Below, in pieces: positions 26,022-33,760 of a stretch of DNA of 64,000 nt. The translations under genes were made by a program, and so were the position numbers. The DNA comes from SSC3 sp963769585 (lineage in GTDB: Bacteria; Actinomycetota; Actinomycetes; Propionibacteriales; Nocardioidaceae), in contig CAVYMJ010000001.1 in NCBI GenBank assembly GCA_963769585.1, forward strand, positions 248,001 through 312,000, written 5' to 3'. Position 1 is the first letter of the stretch; every line of letters begins with the position of its first letter. The notes below the pieces were generated by a model. The model was not told where the DNA came from. It worked only from the letters and a program-made list of their open reading frames with translations, and did not search any database.

Positions 26022-26824
26022 TCGCCCTCCAGTTCCAGGTCGTTGAGCCCCAGGTCGAAGTTGGGCGCGGAGAGCCCGCCGTCCACCTCGAGCAGCTTTC
26101 CAGTCACGTAGCTCCCCGCCGCGGAGCACAGGTAGACCACGGTCGCCGCGATGTCCTCGACCTGGCCCAGGCGCTTGAGCGGGGTCGCCTGCTCCATCAC
26201 GGTCCGGACCTCCTCGTTGCTCGCCACGTAGTCGAGCGCGCTGGTGAGCACCGATCCAACGGCGATGGCGTTCACCCGGATGTGCGGCGCGAGGTCGCTG
26301 GCGGCCAGGTGGGTGAACTGGTTCAGCGCTCCCTTGGCCGTGCCGTACGCGAGGTACCCGCGCCCGGTGAGGTGTCCCATCACCGACGAGATGTTGACGA
26401 CCGACCCACCGTCGTTCTTCAGCATCAGTGGGACGGCGGCCCGGGTGAGCGTGTGCGCCGTACTGACGTTGAAACGGAAGGCCTCCTCCAGGAACTTCAC
26501 GTTCGTCCGGGCGAACTCCTTCGGCATCGAACCGCCGACGTTGTTCACCACGATGTCGAGTCGACCCAGCTCGTCGTAGGTCCGTTGCGCCAGACCGGCG
26601 ACCGCGTCGAGGTCCGACAGGTCCGCCGGTACGACGACGGCTCTTCGGCCGAGCTCCTCGATCTGCACCGCGACCTTGTCGAGCTGGTCCTGGGTACGGG
26701 CCGAGATAAGCACGTCAGCGCCGGCTTCGGCCAGCGCAAGGGCCGAGGCCGCGCCGATGCCGCGGCCCGCTCCCGTCACGACCGCGACCTTTCCGTCCAG
26801 CCGGAACCTGTCCAAGATGCTCAC
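26018..26824 (-). CDS. short-chain dehydrogenase/reductase
   Basis: A 268-residue classical SDR: NAD(P)-binding TGAGRGIG near the N-terminus, the NNVGG structural motif, catalytic Ser in VVNISSVMG and the YGTAK (YxxxK) active site, and a C-terminal LLEVDGGLSAPNFD. It oxidises or reduces a hydroxyl/keto substrate in the cytosol. The GTG at 26824 overlaps the stop of the flavin oxidoreductase gene (GTGA) and has AAAGGA upstream. Second gene of the KstR-box operon. Substrate unknown. Confidence 0.88.
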   Translation of the reverse strand: MSILDRFRLDGKVAVVTGAGRGIGAASALALAEAGADVLISARTQDQLDKVAVQIEELGRRAVVVPADLSDLDAVAGLAQRTYDELGRLDIVVNNVGGSMPKEFARTNVKFLEEAFRFNVSTAHTLTRAAVPLMLKNDGGSVVNISSVMGHLTGRGYLAYGTAKGALNQFTHLAASDLAPHIRVNAIAVGSVLTSALDYVASNEEVRTVMEQATPLKRLGQVEDIAATVVYLCSAAGSYVTGKLLEVDGGLSAPNFDLGLNDLELEGE

Positions 26825-27984
26825 GCAGGAGTCCTTTCCACGCACCGGGTCCCGGTGTAGATCGTCGCCATGCACTTGTTGCAGTGGCTGCAGTTGCTGC
26901 TCGCGCCGTCAGCTCGCATCCGGTTCACGAGATCGGGCTGCTTCAAGAGTGCCCGCGCCATCGCGACGTACTCGAAGCCCTCGGCCATCGCAAGATCGAG
27001 GGTCGGGCGCTGGGAGATCCCGCCGAGCAGGATCAGCGGCATCGTCAGCGCCTTGCGGAACCGACGTGCGTGCGGAAGGAGGAACGCCTCCCGGTAGGGA
27101 TACGACTTCAGGAAGCCCTTCCCGACCACGCGCATCCCGGTGCGTACCGGTTGCGGCATCGCGGCCGCGAACTCCTTGACCGGCGCCGGACCGCGGAAGA
27201 GGTACATCGGGTTCATCAGCGAGCTGCCCGCGCTCAGCTGCAGCGCATCCAGGGCACCGTCATCCTGGAGCAATCGGCAGAGCTCCAGGCTCTCCTCGAC
27301 GCCGAGCCCGGCCCGGACGCCGTCGGTCATGTTCACCTTCGCGGTCAGGGCCACGCCGGGGACCGCGTCGCGGATGCGACGTACGACCTCGCGGGGGAAG
27401 CCGGCGCGGCGCTCCAGGGTTCCGTTGCGGTGGTCCTTGCGCTTGTTGGTGTTCGGGCTGAGGAACGAGCTCAGCAGGTAGCCATGGCCGAGGTGGATCT
27501 CCAGGACGTCGAAACCGGAGTCGACCGCCTGGCGCGCCCCAGCAACGTAGTCGGCGGTGATGCGGACCAGGTCGTCCTCGGTCGCGGTCCGGACCATCTG
27601 CATGGACAGTGGGCTGGGCCTACGCCAAGCGCTGACGGCCTTGACGCCGTTGGACCGTCCGTTGGCCACCGGGCCCGCATGCCCGATCTGCCCGATGGCC
27701 GCGGCCCCCTCGGCGTGGATCGCGTCGGTCAGCCGGCGCAGGCCGGCATCGCCGTCCTTCAGGCAGATCTGGTCGCGGTGCGTACGCCCCTCGGGGCTCA
27801 CCGCCAGGTAGGCGACCGTGCTGGCACCGACGCCACCCGCAGCGACCTCGCGATGGAAGGCCACCAGCTCGTCGCTGACCTGTCCCCCGGGCGTCATACC
27901 CTCGAAGGTCGCCGCCTTGAGCACCGCGTTGCGCAGCCTGACCGGGCCGAGCGAGGTCGGCGCAAACACGTCACGGTGCGACAC
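26821..27984 (-). CDS. NADH:flavin oxidoreductase (Old Yellow Enzyme / 2,4-dienoyl-CoA reductase type)
   Basis: A 387-residue FMN-dependent TIM-barrel enzyme. It shows the OYE start FAPTSLGPVRLRNAVLKAATFE, the IGQIGHAGPV barrel segment, and FDVLEIHLGHGYLLSSFLSP, the substrate-binding His region. A C-terminal Cys cluster CSHCNKC is compatible with the iron-sulphur-containing dienoyl-CoA-reductase-like branch, although the second domain is absent. The GTG at 27984 lies 6 nt behind TACAGT and so is leaderless. The long extension upstream runs through a 22-bp repeat and is rejected. First gene of a four-gene operon controlled by a KstR-type site. Confidence 0.87.
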   Translation of the reverse strand: MSHRDVFAPTSLGPVRLRNAVLKAATFEGMTPGGQVSDELVAFHREVAAGGVGASTVAYLAVSPEGRTHRDQICLKDGDAGLRRLTDAIHAEGAAAIGQIGHAGPVANGRSNGVKAVSAWRRPSPLSMQMVRTATEDDLVRITADYVAGARQAVDSGFDVLEIHLGHGYLLSSFLSPNTNKRKDHRNGTLERRAGFPREVVRRIRDAVPGVALTAKVNMTDGVRAGLGVEESLELCRLLQDDGALDALQLSAGSSLMNPMYLFRGPAPVKEFAAAMPQPVRTGMRVVGKGFLKSYPYREAFLLPHARRFRKALTMPLILLGGISQRPTLDLAMAEGFEYVAMARALLKQPDLVNRMRADGASSNCSHCNKCMATIYTGTRCVERTPA

Positions 27985-27990
27985 CCCGAA

Positions 27991-28006
27991 ACTGTAACAC
28001 GTTCTA
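27991..28006 (-). promoter_or_regulatory. KstR-type operator over a leaderless -10 element
   Basis: TGTAACACGTTCTA (27993-28006) fits the KstR consensus TnnAACnnGTTnnA at every fixed position on both strands. The minus-strand -10 TACAGT (27991-27996) lies inside one end, 6 nt from the GTG, so repressor binding would shut off the operon. KstR is the TetR-family repressor of cholesterol and lipid catabolism in mycobacteria and rhodococci. Other TetR regulators with AAC/GTT half-sites are possible. Confidence 0.6.
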
Positions 28007-28015
28007 GTTTGTGTC

Positions 28016-28079
28016 GAGCCGGGCATGTTGGTTGGTTGAGCCGGGCATGTTGGTTGGTTGAGCCGGGCATGTTGGCCGC
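28016..28079 (+). repeat. 22-bp tandem repeat array A (about 2.9 copies)
   Basis: The unit GAGCCGGGCATGTTGGTTGG plus TT repeats at 28016-28037 and 28038-28059, then partially at 28060-28079. The same unit occurs in opposite orientation in array B at 30328-30475. It lies upstream of the flavin-oxidoreductase operon, between divergent genes. Repeats are contiguous, so it is not a CRISPR array. Confidence 0.9.
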
Positions 28080-28309
28080 ATCGCATCGGTGGGGGATCCT
28101 GATCATCGGCAGGCGTCGCTCGGCCCGTCACCGCAACCCAGCATGGGCCCGATCTCCAACTCACTCGACCAGGCGCTGGAGGGCCGAAACGAACCGAGGC
28201 GTGAGCGCGCGACGGCGATGGCGAGCGGGAGGTCGACGAAGGAGACGAGCGCCCAGCGGGTTGACCTGCTTGACTCCAACCAAACCACCTCGCCAGGCGT
28301 TAGGTAGGC

Positions 28310-28810
28310 ATGGGAAGCGATCGTGAGTCGTTCAGCTCGTGGGCTGCTGGGTGTCAAGCGCGCCTGCTGCGGACGGCTGTGCTCCTCACGGGTGACCATC
28401 ACCGGGCCGAAGACCTGGTCCAGGACGCCCTGATCAAGGTCGCGCTCAGATGGCGCAGACTGCGAAGCGAGAACCCCGAGGCCTACGCCAGACGGGTGCT
28501 GGTGCACGACAACATCAGTTGGTGGCGCCGCCACCGTCGTGAGTCGCTCCGAGAAGCCGAGCCGGGATCCCTTCCTTCGGCCGACGGCAGCGTTGACCGG
28601 CGACTGATGCTTGCGGAGGCACTCGCCCGGTTGACGCCGCGACAGCGCAGCGTCGTGGTGTTGCGCTACTACGAGGACCTGAGCGCGTCGCAGACCGCTG
28701 AGCTCATGGGCGTCTCGATCGGAACCATCAAGAGTCAGACTCACCTGGCACTTCGCCGGCTGCGCGAGTGTGCGCCCGAGCTCGCCGAGCTGTTGGAGGA
28801 GACATCATGA
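28310..28810 (+). CDS. SigE-family ECF RNA polymerase sigma factor
   Basis: A 166-residue ECF sigma factor. Region 2 contains LLRTAVLLTGDHHRAEDLVQDAL, and region 4 contains LTPRQRSVVVLRYYEDLSASQTAELMGVSIGTIKSQT, typical of the actinobacterial SigE (ECF50/SigE-like) group. It ends in an ATGA overlap with the gene for a membrane protein that is probably its anti-sigma factor. The ATG at 28310 is the first in frame after a short leader; the ribosome-binding site is poor. The 230 bp between array A and this gene hold no other recognisable feature. Confidence 0.9.
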   Translation: MGSDRESFSSWAAGCQARLLRTAVLLTGDHHRAEDLVQDALIKVALRWRRLRSENPEAYARRVLVHDNISWWRRHRRESLREAEPGSLPSADGSVDRRLMLAEALARLTPRQRSVVVLRYYEDLSASQTAELMGVSIGTIKSQTHLALRRLRECAPELAELLEETS

Positions 28811-29979
28811 GCGAGCAACGACTGAAGGAACTGCTCGACGACCTGGCTCGGGAATCCCCGCAGCCCGACAGCTTGCGGATCGACACCGCCTGGCAGGTCG
28901 CGGTACGTCGTCATCGACGCCGCAACGCCTTGGTGGCTGCGGGCGCGGCCGGGGCCGTGATCATCGGTCTTGCTGTTGCCGTGGGAGTTCGCACCGGTGA
29001 CATCGACGTTCCGCCCGTGGACACCACGCCGCCAACAACCCCGTCGCACAGCCCGACGTCCACTGCACCCACGGAGCCCCCGGATACGAGGTACAACGGC
29101 GTGCCTGTCTGGTGGGCACCTCCGGCGGCTCAGGAAGCCGAGCTCCCGTGGCTCGATGCCCTATTACCCCGAGCCATCGACCTGTCCGCAGGGCAACCTC
29201 CGATCGTACCGGGGCAGCCCGCTCTCGGGCTGTTCATCGTCATGAATCTGGAGACCGCGGACCCCTTGCGGCTCGTCGCCCTCAACTCCGACGGCGACAC
29301 GGCGGAACTCTCTGCCCGTCACATCGAGACCAACCACGACCAGAACGGGAACGCCGGCGCGCTCACCCCATTCAACGGCGGTCTGTCCCCAGGTGGCTGG
29401 CATGCCTTCATTGCGCAACAGAGCTCCCTCGAGCTCTATGACTTCCGGTCCGGCGCTTGGAGCACCATCGATACCCCGGACTGGCTCGCCGAAGGTGCTC
29501 GGTGGCTCGACCCCGAGACCATCTGGGTGCCCAACCACCTCGGCGGTGGGCTGGGAACGACGTACGGCGTGGACGGGCGAGTCAGCCGGCGGGCGGTGCC
29601 CCGCGTAGTTCCGGACATCCAGGTCGATCCGGCTGACACGCCGTACGGAATCTGGGTGGATGCACCGGACGCCGTCGCCGGGTCCTACTTCTTGCAGGGA
29701 CCGGTCAGCGGAGGCCCCTATGCCAATCCCGAGGCCATCGTCACGCGGATTGGCGACCAGCGGGCTGCCCTCGCCCTCCCCATCGAGGACCGCGGCAAGG
29801 GGTGCTGCCCCGTGGTCGGCTGGGTCGACAACGAGACCTTGGCATTCGAGTCTGGCGCACTGCGGGTCTTGGCGTGGCGGGTGGGGACCCGCGACCTCTA
29901 CCGGCTGGCCGAACTCACGGGCCTGGCAGCCGGCCGCGAGGCGGTTGATGCGTCATGGGCTTGGGAAGCCTTGCGCTGA
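28807..29979 (+). CDS. putative anti-sigma factor-like membrane protein
   Basis: A 390-residue single-pass protein: a charged cytoplasmic N-terminus of about 38 residues, one transmembrane helix at about 40-60, a Thr/Pro/Ser-rich linker (about 65-88), then an extracytoplasmic beta-rich domain of about 300 residues. Position directly after an ECF sigma gene with ATGA overlap argues that the short N-terminus holds the sigma factor. It lacks the HxxxCxxC zinc motif of ZAS anti-sigma factors. The outer domain has no family that I recognise; a GKGCCPVV segment carries two adjacent cysteines. Confidence 0.7.
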   Translation: MSEQRLKELLDDLARESPQPDSLRIDTAWQVAVRRHRRRNALVAAGAAGAVIIGLAVAVGVRTGDIDVPPVDTTPPTTPSHSPTSTAPTEPPDTRYNGVPVWWAPPAAQEAELPWLDALLPRAIDLSAGQPPIVPGQPALGLFIVMNLETADPLRLVALNSDGDTAELSARHIETNHDQNGNAGALTPFNGGLSPGGWHAFIAQQSSLELYDFRSGAWSTIDTPDWLAEGARWLDPETIWVPNHLGGGLGTTYGVDGRVSRRAVPRVVPDIQVDPADTPYGIWVDAPDAVAGSYFLQGPVSGGPYANPEAIVTRIGDQRAALALPIEDRGKGCCPVVGWVDNETLAFESGALRVLAWRVGTRDLYRLAELTGLAAGREAVDASWAWEALR

Positions 29980-30163
29980 TCACGAGGAGTTGCTGGAAAC
30001 CTGCAGAACGAGTACGCCCCTGGGCCAGTTCAACGTCCCCGCGACCTGCTGCCGCATCGCTCGCGAACAGGCTCACTGATGCGCCCCCGGTGAGGGTGCC
30101 ACTGCCGAGAGGCATAGAAACCCAGTCCTGAGCGCGATGTGGCGCGGGCCTCGGACCTGAGTA

Positions 30164-30239
30164 TGGAGCCGCCTGTCGGAATCGAACCGACGACCTAATC
30201 ATTACGAGTGATTCGCTCTACCGACTGAGCTAAGGCGGC
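30164..30239 (-). tRNA. tRNA-Thr (CGT)
   Basis: The minus strand starts with the acceptor GCCGCCT and has a TTAGCTCAGTCGGTAGAG D-arm. The anticodon loop CTCGTAA is closed by AATCA/TGATT, followed by the TTCGATTC T-loop and an acceptor ending AGGCGGC with encoded TCCA. The anticodon CGT reads ACG, threonine. Length is 76 nt including CCA. It lies in the 490-bp gap between the anti-sigma-like gene and the peptidase gene; the first 180 bp of that gap show nothing else. Confidence 0.97.
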
Positions 30240-30327
30240 ACCGTGCCAGACCCGCTTGTGGTGGCCGGGCACGCCGGACGAGTATACGGATCCGGTCTGG
30301 ATCCCTGAAATCGGCGCCAGGCCCACC

Positions 30328-30475
30328 AACACGCCCGGCTCAACCAACCAACACGCCCGGCTCAACCAACCAACACGCCCGGCTCAACCAACCAACACGC
30401 CCGGCTCAACCAACCAACACGCCCGGCTCGACCAACCAACATGCCCGGCTCAACCAACCAACATGCCCGGCTCAA
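30328..30475 (-). repeat. 22-bp tandem repeat array B (seven copies)
   Basis: The plus strand shows AACACGCCCGGCTCAACCAA plus CC seven times with period 22 from 30328. The unit is the reverse complement of array A. Five copies carry CACG and the last two CATG at the variable position; one copy has CTCGACC. The last copy overlaps the stop codon of the lipoprotein peptidase gene (30472-30474). Confidence 0.92.
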
Positions 30476-31989
30476 CAGGGGGTGGGGTCCTTCGGGACGA
30501 CTCCGGAGATGAGGTACTTCTCGACGGCGGTGTCGACGCAGGCGTTGCCGGAGTGGTACCCCGTGTGGCCGTCGCCGTCGCGGATGACCAGCACTGCGTT
30601 GTCGAGCTGGTCGGCCAGGCTCTCGGCCCAGCGCAGCGGGGTCGCCGGGTCGCGGGTCGTGCCGACGACCACGATGGGCGCCGAGCCCACGGCGGACAGT
30701 CGGGTGGGGCCCTTGCCCGAACGCACGGACCAGTCGGCACAGCTGCTGAGTCCCGAGGCGAAGATGCGCCCGAACGTCGGAGACGCCTCCTCGAACCTGG
30801 GGACCAGCGCGGGGATCTGGTCCTCGGGGACGGGGTCGTCGTGGTCGAGGCAGTTCACGATCGGCAGCACCTGCAGCGCGTTGTCGATGTATCCGTAGGG
30901 TCCGCGGCGCGTGTACGCGTCCGACAAGGCCAGCAGCTGGGCGCCCGCCCCCCGCAGCCCGGCGGCAAGAGCGTCGTCGAGGATGCCCCAGTACCCGCGG
31001 TCGTACAGCGGAGCGAAGATGCCGTACAGGGCGAGGCCCTCGGTCAGGTCCCGACCGCCAGAACCCTTGATCGGCTGGGCGTCGAGCTCGTCCAGGAAGG
31101 CCCTGACCCGGGCAGCCCCGGCGTCCACCGAGTCGCCGAGGTAGCAGTCGCCCTCATCGACGCAGTTCGCGACGTAGGCGCGCAGCGCCGTCTCGAACCC
31201 TTCGGCCTGAACCAGACTCATCTCCAGGCTCGACAGCGACGGGTCGAGCGCGCCGTCCAGGACCATCCGGCCGACGCGCTGGGGGAACAGGTCGGCATAG
31301 GTCCCGCCCAGGAAGGTGCCGTACGACGCCCCGAAGTAGGTCAGCCGCTCCTCGCCGAGAGCGGCGCGCAGGATGTCCATGTCCCGGGCCGCCTCGGCGG
31401 TGGACATGTGCCGGGCCAGTCCAGGGTCCTTCTTCATGCAGGCGGCGTAGAAGGCCCGGCCCAGCTCGTCGAAACGCTCGCGCTCCTGCGGTGTGTCCGG
31501 GTCGGGGTCGGAAGCGACGTAGCTGTCGAGCTCGGCGTCGGACTGACACTTCAGCGGAGTGCTCTCGCCGACTCCACGTGGGTCGAACCCCACCAGGTCG
31601 TACGACGCCAGCAGCTGTTTGCCCCAGGCCGACTCGCCACGGGTGGCGTAGGCGATGCCCGAGCCGCCGGGTCCACCCGGGTTGACCACGAGCGAGCCGA
31701 GCCGCTGCCGTGCCTGGGCGGCGCGGACCCGGACCACCGAGAGACTGATGCGTCTGCCCTGGGGGCGCCCGTAGTCGAGGGGGACACTGAGCTGGGTGCA
31801 CTCCGCTGTGCCCCGGCAAGCACGCCAGACGAGCTTCTGGGTGTAGAAGGTGCGCAGCGCCTTCGGTTCCTTCACCGCCGCGGTCGGTCCCTCGACCGGC
31901 ACCGGCTCGAGGCCCTCTTCGCGGTCGCCGAAGAGCCCGCAGCCGCTGAGGAGCACGGTCAGGGCCAGGACGTGAGCCAGCCGCCTCAT
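30472..31989 (-). CDS. lipoprotein alpha/beta hydrolase, tripeptidyl-aminopeptidase (TAP) family
   Basis: A 505-residue exported hydrolase. The lipobox LLSGC puts the lipid-anchored Cys at residue 17. The alpha/beta fold shows an oxyanion segment NPGGPGGSG (about 103-111), nucleophile elbow GASYG with Ser222, and a C-terminal TAP-like domain carrying the Asp of TTRDPATP and His of GDGHTGY. It resembles Mycobacterium Rv2224c-type (CaeA/Hip1) serine peptidases acting on surface peptides or esters. Its ATG is overlapped by holB's neighbourhood: the holB stop and this start share ATGA. The stop codon lies within a 22-bp repeat copy. Confidence 0.87.
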   Translation of the reverse strand: MRRLAHVLALTVLLSGCGLFGDREEGLEPVPVEGPTAAVKEPKALRTFYTQKLVWRACRGTAECTQLSVPLDYGRPQGRRISLSVVRVRAAQARQRLGSLVVNPGGPGGSGIAYATRGESAWGKQLLASYDLVGFDPRGVGESTPLKCQSDAELDSYVASDPDPDTPQERERFDELGRAFYAACMKKDPGLARHMSTAEAARDMDILRAALGEERLTYFGASYGTFLGGTYADLFPQRVGRMVLDGALDPSLSSLEMSLVQAEGFETALRAYVANCVDEGDCYLGDSVDAGAARVRAFLDELDAQPIKGSGGRDLTEGLALYGIFAPLYDRGYWGILDDALAAGLRGAGAQLLALSDAYTRRGPYGYIDNALQVLPIVNCLDHDDPVPEDQIPALVPRFEEASPTFGRIFASGLSSCADWSVRSGKGPTRLSAVGSAPIVVVGTTRDPATPLRWAESLADQLDNAVLVIRDGDGHTGYHSGNACVDTAVEKYLISGVVPKDPTPC

Positions 31990-33131
31990 ACCTTCAGGGC
32001 CACCATCATCGCTTCCAGCGCCAGCAGAGGAGGAGTGTTGAAGTCCATCATCTGCTTGCGCGCGGTGAAGATCGCAGCGATGCGGCGCAGGTTCGACTCG
32101 GGCGTCGTACGCCGGGCGAGATCGCGGATCTCCCCTGCCATCTCCTCGTTGACCAGCATCCCCTGCGCATCGGTCTGCACGGCGATCACGTCGCGGTAGA
32201 CCGACAGCATGTCCATCAGGCAGCGGTCGACCACGTCCAGGGTGCGCCGCTTGTCGCGCTGCTTCTGTCCTTCGGTCAGCTCCTTGTACGCCGCCTTGTA
32301 CGTCCTGGACGTACGGGACTTGGCGTCCGAGCCGAGCACGGCCTGCAGGTCCTCGAGCTCGCGGGCGTTGCTCTTCTCGGTGATCGAGGCCGTCTCATCC
32401 TTGGCAATGTCGACCAGGTTCGCTGCGGCGTTCATGCACGCGCCGAGGCTCGACAGCCCCTTGGGCAGCTGCACGACCTCGTTGCGCCGGTTGCGGGTCT
32501 GCTCGTCCAGGGCAAGCGCCCGGGCCCGGCCGATGTGGCCTTGGCTGGCCCTTGCTGCGAACGAGGCCAGCGCCTCGGGGACGTCCGCACTGGTGGTGAG
32601 GAAGGCTGCCACCTCTGACGTGGTCGGGGTCGACAGCACCACGCTCCGACACCGCGAGGCGATCGTGGACAGGACGTCCTCGACGGTGGGGGCACATAGC
32701 AGCCAGACCGTCCGGCGGGTCGGCTCCTCGATGGCCTTGAGCAGGGCGTTGCCCGCTGCCCGGAGGTCGTCGCGCTTCCCGAGCCGGTCGGCGTCCTCGA
32801 TGATCATCACCTGGTACCGGCCGAGTGACGGCCGCAGGGCAGCTCGCAGCACCAGGTCGCGCATGTCGTCGATCTTGTGCACCGACGTCTCGGTGTTGGT
32901 CAGGTAGATGTCGGGATGCGAGCCGGCCAAGGCGGTGTGACACGAGTGGCAGGTCCCGCAGCCGCCCTTCTCGCACTGCAGCGCTGCGGCGAACGCGAGA
33001 GCCGCGTTGGAACGGCCGGAGCCTGGCGGCCCGGTGAAGAGCCACGCGTGGGTCATCCCATGGCCGGCCACGGCACGCTGGAGTGCCTCGACCACTGCGG
33101 CCTGGCCGACCAGCCCGTCGAACACGCTCAT
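31986..33131 (-). CDS. holB: DNA polymerase III subunit delta'
   Basis: A 381-residue clamp-loader subunit. The N-terminal AAA+ domain has a P-loop-like GPPGSGRSNAALAFA, in which the usual GKS is replaced by GRS. The zinc-binding cysteines lie in CEKGGCGTCHSC, and sensor-type ENADRL-like EDADRLGKRDDLR follows. Delta' is known to be a non-hydrolysing stator, in line with the P-loop change. It acts with tau/gamma and delta to load the beta clamp at replication forks. Translationally coupled on both sides: ATGA with tmk upstream and with the peptidase gene downstream. Confidence 0.93.
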   Translation of the reverse strand: MSVFDGLVGQAAVVEALQRAVAGHGMTHAWLFTGPPGSGRSNAALAFAAALQCEKGGCGTCHSCHTALAGSHPDIYLTNTETSVHKIDDMRDLVLRAALRPSLGRYQVMIIEDADRLGKRDDLRAAGNALLKAIEEPTRRTVWLLCAPTVEDVLSTIASRCRSVVLSTPTTSEVAAFLTTSADVPEALASFAARASQGHIGRARALALDEQTRNRRNEVVQLPKGLSSLGACMNAAANLVDIAKDETASITEKSNARELEDLQAVLGSDAKSRTSRTYKAAYKELTEGQKQRDKRRTLDVVDRCLMDMLSVYRDVIAVQTDAQGMLVNEEMAGEIRDLARRTTPESNLRRIAAIFTARKQMMDFNTPPLLALEAMMVALKV

Positions 33132-33760
33132 CTTCGCGCGGCCTGACTCAGGTAGGGAGTCACCGCGTCCTGGATGGACTCAGCGATCTCCTCGATCGGT
33201 GCCCGCCCGTCGACCAGCAGGTAGTGCTCGGCCTGGGCGAGCGAGAGGAACATCTCGCGGACCTTCTGATGGAACTCGACGCCCTCGGCCTCGATCCGAT
33301 CCCGCCCCTCGAAACGGGACAGACCCTGCGCAGGCGGGACGTCCAGGAGCACGGTCAGATGCGGGCGGAGGTCGGCCGTGGCCCACCTCAGCACCTGCTC
33401 GAGCGAAGTGTCGAGGCCGCGGCCCGCGCCCTGGTACGCCAGGGCCGAGTCCACGTAGCGGTCGGTAATCACAACCGCACCTCGGTCCAGGGCCGGCCGC
33501 ACGACCGCGTCGACATGCTCGGCCTTGTCAGCGGCGTACAGCAACGCCTCGGTACGGTGCGAGATCTTGCCGGTGGCTGGGTCGAGGACGATCCCGCGCA
33601 CCTTCTGCCCGACCTCGGTGCCGCCGGGCTCGTGGGTCTGCACCACGTCGTACCCCTGGCCCGTGAGCCACTCCCCCAGCAGCAACGCCTGGGTGGACTT
33701 GCCCGCACCCTCGCCACCCTCGAACGCGAGGAAGCAGCCGGTGGGGGCGTAGTAGCTCAC
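33128..33760 (-). CDS. tmk: thymidylate kinase
   Basis: A 210-residue dTMP kinase of normal bacterial length. The P-loop FEGGEGAGKST is near the N-terminus, followed by the THEPGG and DRYVDSALAYQGAGRG motifs (DRY/H family signature) and a lid region near FEGRDRIE. It makes dTDP in the cytosol. The GTG at 33760 overlaps the stop of the MFS gene (GTGA) and is where homology begins. In several actinobacteria the tmk domain is fused to an MFS permease; here the two are separate but coupled. Confidence 0.95.
   Translation of the reverse strand: MSYYAPTGCFLAFEGGEGAGKSTQALLLGEWLTGQGYDVVQTHEPGGTEVGQKVRGIVLDPATGKISHRTEALLYAADKAEHVDAVVRPALDRGAVVITDRYVDSALAYQGAGRGLDTSLEQVLRWATADLRPHLTVLLDVPPAQGLSRFEGRDRIEAEGVEFHQKVREMFLSLAQAEHYLLVDGRAPIEEIAESIQDAVTPYLSQAARR

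Noticed and set aside
27985..28164. Extended N-terminus of the flavin oxidoreductase
   Set aside because: It translates the 22-bp repeat and ignores the leaderless GTG at 27984.
28089..28307. Small plus-strand frame before the sigma factor
   Set aside because: No ribosome-binding site, poor codon use and no recognisable domain.
29980..30163. Gene or RNA between the anti-sigma-like gene and tRNA-Thr
   Set aside because: No supported frame, promoter or hairpin was seen.
30164..30239. Integration site at tRNA-Thr
   Set aside because: No integrase and no second copy of the tRNA 3' end was seen within the window.
28016..30475. CRISPR array
   Set aside because: The repeats are contiguous with no spacers and no cas genes occur in the window.
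30256..32199. Long plus-strand frame antisense to the peptidase
   Set aside because: Shadow of the real minus-strand gene; its start is made of repeats.
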